Source of the DNA: Gemmatimonadota bacterium
Lineage (GTDB): Bacteria; Gemmatimonadota; Gemmatimonadetes; Longimicrobiales; Gaopeijiaceae
Direction: 5' to 3'
DNA: 64,000 nucleotides
Assembly (NCBI GenBank): GCA_009844885.1
Contig: VYAQ01000044.1
Span: 35,716 to 99,715 of the forward strand
The notes beneath the pieces are model-generated. The model was given only the letters and a program-made list of their open reading frames with translations. It did no database searches and was not told where the DNA came from. Positions within the stretch are counted from its first letter, which is position 1. The number at the start of each line of letters is the position of its first letter. Below are positions 43,568-52,678 of this stretch, piece after piece. A program made the translations under genes and the position numbers.

Positions 43568-44524
43568 CTACCCGATGGTACCCTGGATCACGGTCTCCGC
43601 GCCATCCCGCCAGATTCGCAGCGCGATCTCCTCGTCCTCCTCGTACGAGCGCAGAATCCGTCGGAACTGAGCGGCGCTCCGCACTCTCCGGCCATCCACA
43701 TCGACCACGACATCGCCAGGGCGGAGCCCAAGCGTGGAATCACCGTCGGCATCGGCAACGAGGACTCCCTCCTCCGTACCGAAGTATGCTCCGAGACCGG
43801 CGTTGAGTTCGACCAGCTCGAGGCCGTGGGAGCGGTTCTGCAGCCACACCTGCATCAAGTCCCCGCTGTCGCCACGGAAGAGGTCGGGCGTGACCGGAGG
43901 ATCGATGGTCGGAGCGTCCCACTGGACATTCCAGTCGATATCGCGGTATTGGTCACGCACGCGGTCGGCCATGTCGCGCATGCGGACGCTGAGCCTGGAT
44001 GGCCAGCCCCACCCCTCGAGTTCCTCGGGGACCACGGCAAAAGCGAGCAACTCACCGTCCCGGTCCACCTCGATCTCGATCTCTTCACCCTCTTCGAGCT
44101 CCCTGATCAGGGCGACCAGGCGCTGGCCGGGAAGCGAGGTGTCCCGATTCATGTCCATCTCGTCTTCGCCGTCCAGGGGCTGCGTAAGGTCCCAACCGCC
44201 CGCGGCCACGATGATGTCGCCCTCGCGAACACCGGCCCGGTCGGCCGGGCCGTCATCCCTCAGCCCGGTCACACGAACCCCGACGTCGTCCAGGTCGGCA
44301 TCCATGTCCAGCGAGACGCCGAGCATCGGCCGTCCCTCCAGACTCAGGAAGGGAAGCTGCCCGCCATCGCCGTCCCAGATGAACGTCCTCACACCCGGCC
44401 TGCAGTCACAGTCCTCCGCCTCCTGTGCCGTGACCGGACCCGTCAAACCCACCAAACCGACCGCTGCCGACGCGGCGAAAGCCGCCGACATCCAGAAGTC
44501 CTTGAAGAATCTTGCCTTGCGCAT
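43568..44524 (-). CDS. Exported protein with two PDZ domains
   Basis: The 318-residue product has a signal peptide (about 1-33, ending PVTAQ) and a short CDC pair. The first PDZ domain (about 70-175) contains GVRVTGLRDDGPADRAGVREGD and the second (about 245-318) contains GLELVELNAGLGAYFG and [16 protein letters not shown]. No protease domain is attached, so this is a free PDZ protein, probably a periplasmic adaptor or a regulator of a protease. ATG 44524 has a GGGGGAG site. It sits between the carboxylase genes without an obvious metabolic reason. Confidence 0.84.
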   Translation of the reverse strand: MRKARFFKDFWMSAAFAASAAVGLVGLTGPVTAQEAEDCDCRPGVRTFIWDGDGGQLPFLSLEGRPMLGVSLDMDADLDDVGVRVTGLRDDGPADRAGVREGDIIVAAGGWDLTQPLDGEDEMDMNRDTSLPGQRLVALIRELEEGEEIEIEVDRDGELLAFAVVPEELEGWGWPSRLSVRMRDMADRVRDQYRDIDWNVQWDAPTIDPPVTPDLFRGDSGDLMQVWLQNRSHGLELVELNAGLGAYFGTEEGVLVADADGDSTLGLRPGDVVVDVDGRRVRSAAQFRRILRSYEEDEEIALRIWRDGAETVIQGTIG

Positions 44525-44633
44525 CGTGTCTCCCCCCGTTGTCTGTCTCCAGCCCCCCGGCGCGCCCGTCAGGCTGTACAGACAATCAGACGCACGTACG
44601 GGGCGGCCGGGTTGCCCCATGGGCGGCGTGGCC

Positions 44634-46184
44634 CTACAACGGGATGTTGCCGTGCTTCTTCGGCGGATTGGAGTCCCGCTTGTCGCGCAGCATGTCGAGG
44701 GCGTTGATCAGCCTGGCGCGGGTGTCGCGGGGATCGATCACATCGTCGACGAAACCGCGTGCCGCCGCGACGTACGGATTCGCGAACTTCTCCCGGTACT
44801 CGGCCATCCTCGCTTCTGTCGCAGCCTCCGGGTCTTCGGCCGCTGCAATCTCCTTGCGGAACAGGATCTCCACCGCGCCCTTCGGGCCCATCACCGCGAT
44901 TTCGGCGGACGGCCAGGCCAGGTTGATGTCGCCCCGGACATGCTTCGAGTTCATCACGTCGTAGGCCCCGCCATAGGCTTTGCGTGTGATGACGGTGACC
45001 TTGGGCACGGTCGCCTCGCAGAACGCGTAGAGCAGCTTGGCCCCGTGCCGGATGATGCCGCCGTGTTCCTGCGCAACCCCGGGCAGGAAGCCGGGGACGT
45101 CTTCGAGCACGACCAGGGGGATGTTGAACGCGTCGCAGAAACGCACGAAGCGGGCACCCTTGTCGGAGGCATCGATGTCGAGAACGCCGGCCAGGACGGC
45201 GGGCTGGTTGGCCACGATACCGACCGAGTGACCGCCGAGATGCGCGAATCCCGTGACCAGGTTGCGCGCGAATCCGGCGTGGACCTCGTAGAATTCACGC
45301 CCATCGGCTATTTCATGGATGATTTCGGTTATATCGTAGGGACGGTTCGGGTTATCCGGTATGATCTCCAGTATTTTCTCGCTCCGCCGAGCGTGGGAGT
45401 CCCGATCTTCCCCTGGCGGTGGGGGCTCGGCGTTGTTGCGCGGCACATACCGGAACAACTCGCGCACGGCCGTCAGCGATTCCGCCTCGCTGTCGTGGGC
45501 GAAGTGCGCCACGCCGGACGTCTCGGCATGAACATCCGCGCCTCCCAGCCCTTCCATGTCGACTTCCTCGTGAGTCACCGTCTTCACCACCCCCGGTCCG
45601 GTCACGAACATGAAGCTCGTTCCCCGCACCATGTACACGAAGTCCGTGATGGCCGGCGAATAGACGGCACCGCCCGCGCAGGGACCCAGGACCACGCTGA
45701 TCTGCGGGATCACCCCGGATGCAAGGGTATTGCGAAGGAAGATGTCGGCGTAGCCCCCCAGCGAGACGACGCCCTCCTGGATCCGTGCCCCACCGGAGTC
45801 GTTGAGACCGATCACCGGCGCCCCGTTGCGCAGCGCCATATCCTGAATCTTGACGATCTTCTCCGCATGAGCCTCGCTGAGCGACCCCCCGAAGACCGTG
45901 AAGTCCTGCGAGAACACATAGACGAGCCGGCCGTGAATCATCCCGTAGCCCGTGACTACTCCATCACCCAGGTACTTTCGTGAATCAAGCCCGAACTCGG
46001 TCGAGCGGTGCGTAACGAACCGGTCCAGCTCGACGAAGGAGTCCTCGTCCAGAAGGAGTTCGAGCCTTTCTCTTGCCGACAGCTTGCCGCGCTCGTGCTG
46101 GGCGCGAATGCGCGCCTCTCCCCCACCCAGCTCGGCCTCCCGGCTGAGGGCTTCCAGACGCTCGAGGGATTCACGCATCGTCAT
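44634..46184 (-). CDS. pccB: Propionyl-CoA carboxylase-type carboxyltransferase (beta) subunit
   Basis: The 516-residue protein transfers carboxylate from biotin to acyl-CoA. It has both crotonase-like halves: [18 protein letters not shown] and [16 protein letters not shown] in the N-half, and [28 protein letters not shown] sequence (near 330-355), [21 protein letters not shown] and [16 protein letters not shown] in the C-half. Closest to PccB/MmdA. With AccC, the carrier and the mutase it supports propionate, odd-chain fatty-acid and branched-chain amino acid breakdown. Confidence 0.95.
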   Translation of the reverse strand: MTMRESLERLEALSREAELGGGEARIRAQHERGKLSARERLELLLDEDSFVELDRFVTHRSTEFGLDSRKYLGDGVVTGYGMIHGRLVYVFSQDFTVFGGSLSEAHAEKIVKIQDMALRNGAPVIGLNDSGGARIQEGVVSLGGYADIFLRNTLASGVIPQISVVLGPCAGGAVYSPAITDFVYMVRGTSFMFVTGPGVVKTVTHEEVDMEGLGGADVHAETSGVAHFAHDSEAESLTAVRELFRYVPRNNAEPPPPGEDRDSHARRSEKILEIIPDNPNRPYDITEIIHEIADGREFYEVHAGFARNLVTGFAHLGGHSVGIVANQPAVLAGVLDIDASDKGARFVRFCDAFNIPLVVLEDVPGFLPGVAQEHGGIIRHGAKLLYAFCEATVPKVTVITRKAYGGAYDVMNSKHVRGDINLAWPSAEIAVMGPKGAVEILFRKEIAAAEDPEAATEARMAEYREKFANPYVAAARGFVDDVIDPRDTRARLINALDMLRDKRDSNPPKKHGNIPL

Positions 46185-46205
46185 GGGCGACGGCAGCGCC
46201 TTCTG

Positions 46206-47414
46206 TTATCGGGTGCCGAAGTGTGGCCGCGGACCGGCCGGGCCCGGCTGTCCCGCTTCAGGGAATTCCGTGTCGACCGGGTGTAGCGAGCCGCCATAGA
46301 TTCGGACCGGAAAATACTCCCGGGTCAGTCGGCCATCGGCAAAGGAGTAGCTTCCGGTCACGCCGGCGAAGCGGTGGAGGCGCTCCAGGGCCGCGACAAG
46401 GTCTCCGGACGTGCGGCGCCCCGCGCCGTAGGCCGCCAGGGCCATGCGGAACAGGTCGAAACCCGTCGCCGGCACCATGCTGTGCAACGAGCGCCGGAAG
46501 CGGCGTTCATAGGCCTCGACAAAGTCCGTGGGCAGGTCTTCGACCGCATCGGGAGCCAGTGGACTGACGGAGATTACCCCGTCGGTATGACGACGGGCGA
46601 CACCTTCCATGACGGCGGTTCCCGTCCATCCCGCGGTGCCGGCCACCTGCACCCCGATGGTGTCGAGACCGAAAAACGCGATCTGGGGCGCGAGCAACTC
46701 GATGTCGGACGGCGCCGCCGCGACCACCAGCAGCCGGGGAGCGAGCGACTTCGCCTCGAGGAGCGGCACCTCGAAGGTTGTGGTGCCGGGCAGGTACTCG
46801 ATGCGCCGCCGCACCGCGCCACCCACCGCCCTGAACGCCTCCGCGAAAGCCGTCGCCTCCAGTGTTTCGCCAGGGCTGCGCGGATGGACGACGACCGCAT
46901 CGAAGTAGCCGAGGCCCGTCGCGGCGTCGGCGAGAACCAGTCCCGCGGCGGGGTTCCCGGCCCCCATGCTGTAGACACCCCTTTGTCCGTCGGGAAGATC
47001 CCGTGCGGTCGGCGAGAAAAACGGCAGGCGTCTCGGTGCGGCTTCCGATGCCGCGCTTACGTTGCCGGCAGCCAGCGGGCCGAGGATGGCGACGGCCCCC
47101 CGATCCACGAGCGCCGAAACCCCGCGCACGCTGCCCGACGGCGTGCCGCCGTTGTCCTCCACGACCAACTGCACATTGACACCCGCGCGACGGGCCAGAT
47201 CGACCGCGACCTCGACGCCGTCCAGGAACATCCGTGCGTATTCCTGGCTGGATGGCGATCCCGACATGGGCAGCAACGCACCAATGACGGGGGCTTCCTG
47301 AGGTGTTTCGGCCATGGCCTGCGGAGTGGGACCCGACACCGAGGCGGCGCAGGCCAGCACCAGGCCGGCAAGCACCGTGGCATTGGCCACGCGCTGTGGC
47401 GATCCCGTGTCCAT
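46206..47414 (-). CDS. Periplasmic binding protein of the branched-chain amino acid/LpoA-like type
   Basis: The 402-residue protein has a signal peptide with a lipobox-like LVLAC (Cys22) and a type I periplasmic-binding fold: VIGALLPMSGSPSSQEYARMFLDGVEVAVD (begins near 43), VSALVDRGAVAILGPLAAGNVSA and FDLFRMALAAYGAG. No ABC permease or ATPase is adjacent. It may be a sensor or a LpoA-like activator of envelope enzymes; both are guesses. ATG 47414 was chosen. A TTG at 47453 overlaps the rpsA stop (TTGA) and a strong AGGAGG lies at 47442-47447, so a start between them (GTG 47423) is possible. Confidence 0.8.
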   Translation of the reverse strand: MDTGSPQRVANATVLAGLVLACAASVSGPTPQAMAETPQEAPVIGALLPMSGSPSSQEYARMFLDGVEVAVDLARRAGVNVQLVVEDNGGTPSGSVRGVSALVDRGAVAILGPLAAGNVSAASEAAPRRLPFFSPTARDLPDGQRGVYSMGAGNPAAGLVLADAATGLGYFDAVVVHPRSPGETLEATAFAEAFRAVGGAVRRRIEYLPGTTTFEVPLLEAKSLAPRLLVVAAAPSDIELLAPQIAFFGLDTIGVQVAGTAGWTGTAVMEGVARRHTDGVISVSPLAPDAVEDLPTDFVEAYERRFRRSLHSMVPATGFDLFRMALAAYGAGRRTSGDLVAALERLHRFAGVTGSYSFADGRLTREYFPVRIYGGSLHPVDTEFPEAGQPGPAGPRPHFGTR

Positions 47415-47449
47415 CGTCTTCACGAAAATCCGCCGGTTCGGCCTCCTGA

Positions 47450-49468
47450 TCAATCGGACGTTGACGGCTGCTCCCCGGTGGCCTCCGGCGCTTCGTCCCC
47501 GGCCGCTTCCACCACCTCGTCCCCGGCTGCCTCCGGCGCCTCGTCCCCAGAGGCCTCCACCGCTTCGTCCCCGGCTGCCTCCACCGCTTTCTCCTCGGCT
47601 GCCTCTACCGCTTCGTCCTCGGCTGCCTCTACCGCTTTCTCCTCGGCTGCCTCCACTGCTTCCTCCTCGGCTGCCTCTACCGCTTCGTCCTCGGCTGCCT
47701 CTGGCGCAGCCCCTTCGGCAACGTCAGCCTCCTCCTCCTCGGCTGTGTCGGATTCGCGCCTTCTTTCGGGCGCCTCGAGCACTTCGAGCACGATACGGCG
47801 CTCGCCCGCGTCCGAGGCGATCACCCGGACGGGAACGACATCGCCGGCGGAGTAGCGATCTTCGATCTGGTCCGCCGGAACCGCGGAATGAGAGCCCGGC
47901 ACGAAGCCCTCCACGCCGTCCCCCAGATCCACGATCAGGCCTCTGTCCTGGATTCGCACGACGCGGCCGTCCTGCTCGTAGTCCTTGTGGAAGCGCGAGA
48001 CCAGCTGTGGCCAGGGATCGTCGTACAACTGCTTGATCCCCAAGGAGATCCGCTTGTTGTCCGAATCCACGTCAAGCACCATGACGTCCACGGTCTCACC
48101 CTTTTGCACCACCTCCGACGGGTGCTCCACCCGCCGCGTCCAGCTCATGTCGGAAACGTGCACCAGCCCATCGATCCCCGGCTCGATTTCGACGAACGCG
48201 CCGAAGGAGGTCAGATTGCGCACGGTGCCGGTCAGCCTGGTCCCGGTCGGATACTTGAGCGGCAGGGCCAGCCACGGATCCTCCTCGATCTGCTTCATGC
48301 CGAGGGAGATCTTCTGGTCCTTCGGGTCCACCTTCAGCACAACCGCCTCGATCTCGTCGCCGATCGACACGAGCTTGGACGGGTGCCGCACATTGCGGGT
48401 CCAGGACATCTCGGAGATGTGAACCAGGCCCTCGACGCCCTTCTGGAGCTCGACGAACGCTCCGTAATTGGTGATCGACACCACCTTGCCCCGGACGCGG
48501 GCACCCACGGGGTAACGCTCCTCGATATCCGTCCACGGATACGGCAGCAGCTGTTTCAGTCCCAGCGAGATGCGCTCGCGGTCCCAGTCGATGTCCAGCA
48601 CCTTGATGTCGAGGTGTGCGCCGATATTCACCACCTCGGAGGGGTGGCCGACCCGGCCCCACGACATGTCGGTGATGTGGAGGAGTCCGTCGAGTCCGCC
48701 GAGATCGATGAACGCCCCGAAGTCCGTGATGTTCTTGACGACGCCTTCCCGTACCTGGCCGGTGAGTAGCTCCTTGACCAGCGTGGAACGCTTCTTTTTG
48801 CGCTCGCGTTCGAGAATGACGCGCCGCGACACGACGATGTTCCGGCGGCGCTTGTTGAGCTTGATGATCTTGAAATCGTAGGTGTCGCCGATCAGGTCCT
48901 CGATGTTCGGGACCCGGCGAAGCGCGATCTGGGAACCGGGGAGGAAGGCGTCGACGCCCATGATGTCGACCGTTACACCTCCCTTGATCTTGCGCGTCAG
49001 GAGTCCCTTCACCGGCTGGTCGTTCTCGAACGCGTCCTTGATCAGCTCCCAGACCCTGAGGAAGTCCGCCTTCTTCTTGGACAGCACGACGACGCCGTCT
49101 TCGTCCTCGAGGCTCTCGAGAAGCACCTCGACATCCTGTCCCGGCTCGATGGCGTCGGGGTCCTTGAACTCGTCGAGCGGTACGGCCCCCTCGCTCTTGA
49201 AGCCGAATTCGAGGATGACGGAGGACTCGGTCGTTCGGAGGACCCGGGCCTGCACGACCTGACCCTCACGGATATCGCCGCGGGCGGTCTGGTGCTCGGA
49301 GAGCATCGCCTCGAAGTCGTCGCGCGAGACATCGAGGACCTCTTCGCCATATGGATCGTTGAACAGCTCCGGTGAGATTTCGCCTGGAAGCCCGGAGCCG
49401 TCAGCAGCGGTGTCGGGAGTGGGACCGTGGCCGTCGGGGGCCGTTCGAGTATCCTGGGGTTCGTTCAT
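47450..49468 (-). CDS. rpsA: Ribosomal protein S1
   Basis: The 672-residue protein has six S1 RNA-binding repeats, seen at GDIREGQVVQARVL, QPVKGLLTRKIKGGVTVD, GQVREGVVKNITDFGAFID, GARVRGKVVSITNYGAFVEL, GTRLTGTVRNLTSFGAFVE and DGRVVRIQDRGLIVDLG. It brings mRNAs to the 30S subunit. A long acidic tail of alanine-glutamate octapeptide repeats follows from about residue 585, which is unusual. ATG 49468 was used; ATG 49477 three codons earlier is equally possible. No good Shine-Dalgarno is seen, as is common for rpsA. It follows aroA-cmk, echoing the common cmk-rpsA order. Confidence 0.95.
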   Translation of the reverse strand: MNEPQDTRTAPDGHGPTPDTAADGSGLPGEISPELFNDPYGEEVLDVSRDDFEAMLSEHQTARGDIREGQVVQARVLRTTESSVILEFGFKSEGAVPLDEFKDPDAIEPGQDVEVLLESLEDEDGVVVLSKKKADFLRVWELIKDAFENDQPVKGLLTRKIKGGVTVDIMGVDAFLPGSQIALRRVPNIEDLIGDTYDFKIIKLNKRRRNIVVSRRVILERERKKKRSTLVKELLTGQVREGVVKNITDFGAFIDLGGLDGLLHITDMSWGRVGHPSEVVNIGAHLDIKVLDIDWDRERISLGLKQLLPYPWTDIEERYPVGARVRGKVVSITNYGAFVELQKGVEGLVHISEMSWTRNVRHPSKLVSIGDEIEAVVLKVDPKDQKISLGMKQIEEDPWLALPLKYPTGTRLTGTVRNLTSFGAFVEIEPGIDGLVHVSDMSWTRRVEHPSEVVQKGETVDVMVLDVDSDNKRISLGIKQLYDDPWPQLVSRFHKDYEQDGRVVRIQDRGLIVDLGDGVEGFVPGSHSAVPADQIEDRYSAGDVVPVRVIASDAGERRIVLEVLEAPERRRESDTAEEEEADVAEGAAPEAAEDEAVEAAEEEAVEAAEEKAVEAAEDEAVEAAEEKAVEAAGDEAVEASGDEAPEAAGDEVVEAAGDEAPEATGEQPSTSD
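47476..47703 (-). repeat. Tandem 24-bp repeat encoding acidic octapeptides in the rpsA tail
   Basis: About nine and a half copies of a 24-base unit follow one another. The unit encodes variants of EAVEAAED, with E/D/K/G changes at the last positions. Repeat copies differ mostly at third codon positions and a few replacements, so some turnover has occurred. The tract is in frame and gives a strongly acidic, probably helical or disordered C-terminal tail on S1. Confidence 0.85.
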
Positions 49469-49697
49469 GGCATGCATCGCCGGCTTGACAGCCCGGCGCT
49501 CCGGTACGATTTGCCGGCCCGTGTAACGCGCGGGAGGCCGGGTTGAGTGAGAACCAGGGCTGGACGGACCTCCCCGCGGTAGCCCGCCGCCGGCGTGTTT
49601 CCCATGCTCCTTCCCGGGGCGACCGGACCCGCGTGGCCGGGCCCGCGCGTCGTAACCCGTAGAAGGTATACTCTTAAAGCATAGTGCAATCCGGCAC

Positions 49698-51776
49698 TCA
49701 AGGGGAGGGCTCGACCGACCGTACGAGACGTATGACTGCCTCCATCTGCGCCCTCGGATCCATGTGGGTGGTATCAAGGAGCACGGCATCGCCCGCGCGG
49801 GCAAGGGGGGCGAGCGACCGGGAGGAATCGCGCTCGTCCCGGTCCTTCAGCCTGCGCGCCTCCTCTTCGATCTCCGCTGCCCCGGCCGACCCGCCCCGTT
49901 GCCGGATGCGCCGCCGGGCGCGCTCCCGCGGGTGGGCGTCCAGGTAGATCTTGACCGCTGCGTCCGGGAAGACCACCGTGCCCATGTCCCGGCCTTCAGC
50001 CACCAGCCCGGGCCCGTCGGCTGCGGCGCGCTGCAGCTCCAGAAGGTGTTCGCGTACCGGTGCAAGCGCCGAGACCGCGGACACCTCACTGGTGACGCGC
50101 GCCGCCCGCAGGGCTTCCTCGGGCACCCGCACGCCTCGCATTCGCACCGCCATGGCGGCGTCGCGCCACTCGATCGCGATGTCCAGCGCCTCCAGGTCGG
50201 CGGGGGTCACGGTCTCCACCGCCATCGCCAGGTCCGCGTCGAGCAGTCCAAGCGTGACGGCCCGGTACAGCGCCCCCGAATCCAGGTGCCGATAGCCGAG
50301 TTGGCCCGCCACGGCTGCCGCGGTCGTGGACTTTCCCGATCCTGCCGAGCCATCGATCGCCACGACCGTGCACCCCGCCGACCCGGCCACCGCGGATGCG
50401 CGGGCGTCCTGCGCGACCGACCGGGGCTGCCGCTTGCCCGGGCCGGGTCGCCACGTGCCGTGGCCCATGCTTTCCCACCATGTCCGCACCCGTCCTAGGA
50501 GATCCCAGAAGCCGGGGAAGCTGACGTCGGTCGTGCCCGGATCGTCGATCCGGATGTTGCAACCGGGCGTGGCGCCGAGAATCCCGAAAGCCATCGCGAT
50601 CCGGTGATCGTGAAAGCTCTCGACGACTCCAGTCAGGGGCGCATCGGTGCCCTCGACCTCGAGGCCGTCGTCGAACTCCTCAACGGCGACTCCGATCCGG
50701 CGCAGGTTCGTCGCGAGTGCCGCGAGGCGGTCCGACTCCTTCACCCTGAGCTCGCCGGCGCCCGAGATGCGCGAAACGCCCTCGGCCCGTGCCGCCAGGA
50801 CGGCCAGGATCGGCACCTCGTCAACCATCCCGGGGATTTCATCCTCGCCTACAGTCACCGCGTGAAGCGCGCTCCCGTCCCCTCCCACAACCAGATCCCC
50901 AACCGCCTCGCCACCCTCGCTGCGGCGGCCCAGGACGCGGACATCGGCGCCCATCCGGGCGAGCGCCGGCAGCAGGCCCGTCCGCGTCGGGTTGACACCT
51001 ACCGCTTCCAATTGCAAGAGATCGCCGCACCCAACCAGCGCCGCCCACGCCAGAAAGAACGCGGCCGACGAAAAGTCGCCTGGAACCTGCATTTGCAACG
51101 GCGACAGGCGAGGCGGAGGCTCCGGCACACGGACCAGCCATCCCTCCGCGGCTGCGCCCTCCACCACTTCCACCCCCATCCCCTCGAGCATGCGTTCACT
51201 GTGGTCTCGCGAGCGCCGCGGCTCCCGGACCTCCACGCCCACGCCGCCTCCTACGCCGGCGAACAGAATCGCACTCTTGACCTGTGCACTCGCCACCCGC
51301 CCTTCGTGACGGATCCCGTTCAGGCCCCCGCCGACGATCTGAAACGGCAGCACCCCTGGGCGCTCGAGGTACCGGATCGACGCACCCATTCGCCGCAGCG
51401 GACCCGTGATCCTGCCCATCGGTCGGCGCGACAGCGATTCGTCGCCGGCGAGGACCGCCGTAAGCGGCTGGGCCGCAAGCGCGCCGGCCAGAAGGCGAAC
51501 CCCGGTGCCGCTGTTCTCCAGGTCCAGCGTGCCGCTGGGACTCCTCCAGGACCGCAGCCCGCAGCCCGCGATCCGCACCACCTGGTCTTCGCCGGCATCC
51601 AGGCCGTCGATCTCCACGCCGAGCGCTGCCAGCGCGCGCCCGGTCGCCAGAGGATCCGCCCCCCGGAGCGCGCCCGCAATGCGGCTCTCGCCGTCCGCCA
51701 TGGCACCCAGAATGAGGGCGCGCTGGGTAATGGACTTGTCGCCCGGAACCCGGATGCTCAGTCCCCCGGAACGCAC
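49698..51776 (-). CDS. aroA-cmk: Fused EPSP synthase - cytidylate kinase
   Basis: The 692-residue protein joins two complete enzymes. Residues 1-437 are AroA, with RVPGDKSITQRALILGAMA, LDLENSGTGVRLLAG, GDESLSRRPMGRI and RVKESDRLAALATNLRRIG. A linker of about 30 polar residues follows. Residues 470-692 are Cmk, with AIDGSAGSGKSTTA (Walker A 476-484), YRHLDSGALYRAVTL, LVAEGRDMGTVVFPDA and the Arg-rich lid ARRRIRQRGGS. AroA makes EPSP for chorismate; Cmk phosphorylates CMP and dCMP. GTG 51776 has GCGAGG upstream and overlaps the tyrA end by 19 bases. No stop or frame break is seen in the linker. Confidence 0.93.
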   Translation of the reverse strand: MRSGGLSIRVPGDKSITQRALILGAMADGESRIAGALRGADPLATGRALAALGVEIDGLDAGEDQVVRIAGCGLRSWRSPSGTLDLENSGTGVRLLAGALAAQPLTAVLAGDESLSRRPMGRITGPLRRMGASIRYLERPGVLPFQIVGGGLNGIRHEGRVASAQVKSAILFAGVGGGVGVEVREPRRSRDHSERMLEGMGVEVVEGAAAEGWLVRVPEPPPRLSPLQMQVPGDFSSAAFFLAWAALVGCGDLLQLEAVGVNPTRTGLLPALARMGADVRVLGRRSEGGEAVGDLVVGGDGSALHAVTVGEDEIPGMVDEVPILAVLAARAEGVSRISGAGELRVKESDRLAALATNLRRIGVAVEEFDDGLEVEGTDAPLTGVVESFHDHRIAMAFGILGATPGCNIRIDDPGTTDVSFPGFWDLLGRVRTWWESMGHGTWRPGPGKRQPRSVAQDARASAVAGSAGCTVVAIDGSAGSGKSTTAAAVAGQLGYRHLDSGALYRAVTLGLLDADLAMAVETVTPADLEALDIAIEWRDAAMAVRMRGVRVPEEALRAARVTSEVSAVSALAPVREHLLELQRAAADGPGLVAEGRDMGTVVFPDAAVKIYLDAHPRERARRRIRQRGGSAGAAEIEEEARRLKDRDERDSSRSLAPLARAGDAVLLDTTHMDPRAQMEAVIRLVRSVEPSP

Positions 51777-52678
51777 CAGTGCCTCGCCTGCTCCAGCAGT
51801 TGCGCCACGCCCTCCATGTCGCCCCGTTCCAACATCCCGCGGATGGCCCCGATCCGATCTTCCAGCGTGGCCAACGCCCGCGCGTCGGCCGCGGCGGCGG
51901 CCCGGAGCAAGGGTGTCCACATCCCGGGATTGGAGCCCGCGATACGCGTGGCGTCGCGTCCCCCAGGACCGAGGGCCGCCCGCGGAATACCAGCGTCGGC
52001 GAGCGTGCCGGCGAGCGCGCTGGCCACGAGCTGCGGCAGATGGCTCGCCCAGGTCATCACCCGATCGTGCTCCTCGGCGCCGACGACCCGTGGGCGGGCA
52101 CCAAGGACTCGCCAGAATGCGCTGGCCCGCCGCACGGCGTCGGCATTGGCATCGCCAACCGCTTTCGCCGCCCCGGAATCGCGATCCGCACCCACCGGGC
52201 CGCAGGGAGTGATCCAGACATCGGCTCCGTCGAAGAGATCTGCGCGCGCGGCCGCGTAGCCCGAGCGCTCGGACCCGGTCATGGGGTGCGCCCCGACAAA
52301 CGTGCCGCCCGCCCAAGGGCCTTGGGCGGCAGCGGCATCGAGCACCGGGGCCTTGAGGCTGGCTACATCGGTGGCCAACGCGGCCGTACTCCACTCCGCG
52401 GCGGTCTCGCCGACCAGGGCTACCGTGGTGTCGAGCGGCGTAGCGAAGAGTACGACACCGCCGGCCAGCGGACACCGGTCCAGCGAGTCGACTATCCGCA
52501 CGCCGTCGCCCGCTGCAAGCCCGGCACTGCCCGGATCCGGCTCGATGCCATAGACGGGCACCTCGGGATGCGCGCGGCGCAGAGACTTCACGACCGATCC
52601 CCCCATGAGCCCGAGGCCGACCACGGTCACGGCGCCAGGCAGCCCGTGGGGCATCGCGGACACCCCGACCTCACCCAT
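51758..52678 (-). CDS. tyrA: Prephenate dehydrogenase
   Basis: The 306-residue NAD(P)-dependent enzyme turns prephenate to hydroxyphenylpyruvate for tyrosine. It has the Rossmann motif VTVVGLGLMGGSVV, the FATPLDTTV block, the GAHPMTGSERSGY segment and the catalytic-type WASHLPQLVASAL. No ACT or chorismate mutase domain is attached. ATG 52678 overlaps the rnz stop (ATGGGTGA). Its product is made from chorismate, downstream of the AroA step encoded by the next gene. Confidence 0.93.
   Translation of the reverse strand: MGEVGVSAMPHGLPGAVTVVGLGLMGGSVVKSLRRAHPEVPVYGIEPDPGSAGLAAGDGVRIVDSLDRCPLAGGVVLFATPLDTTVALVGETAAEWSTAALATDVASLKAPVLDAAAAQGPWAGGTFVGAHPMTGSERSGYAAARADLFDGADVWITPCGPVGADRDSGAAKAVGDANADAVRRASAFWRVLGARPRVVGAEEHDRVMTWASHLPQLVASALAGTLADAGIPRAALGPGGRDATRIAGSNPGMWTPLLRAAAAADARALATLEDRIGAIRGMLERGDMEGVAQLLEQARHWCVPGD

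Noticed and set aside
47476..47703. CRISPR-like array
   Set aside because: The repeats are contiguous 24-base units without spacers and are in frame with rpsA.
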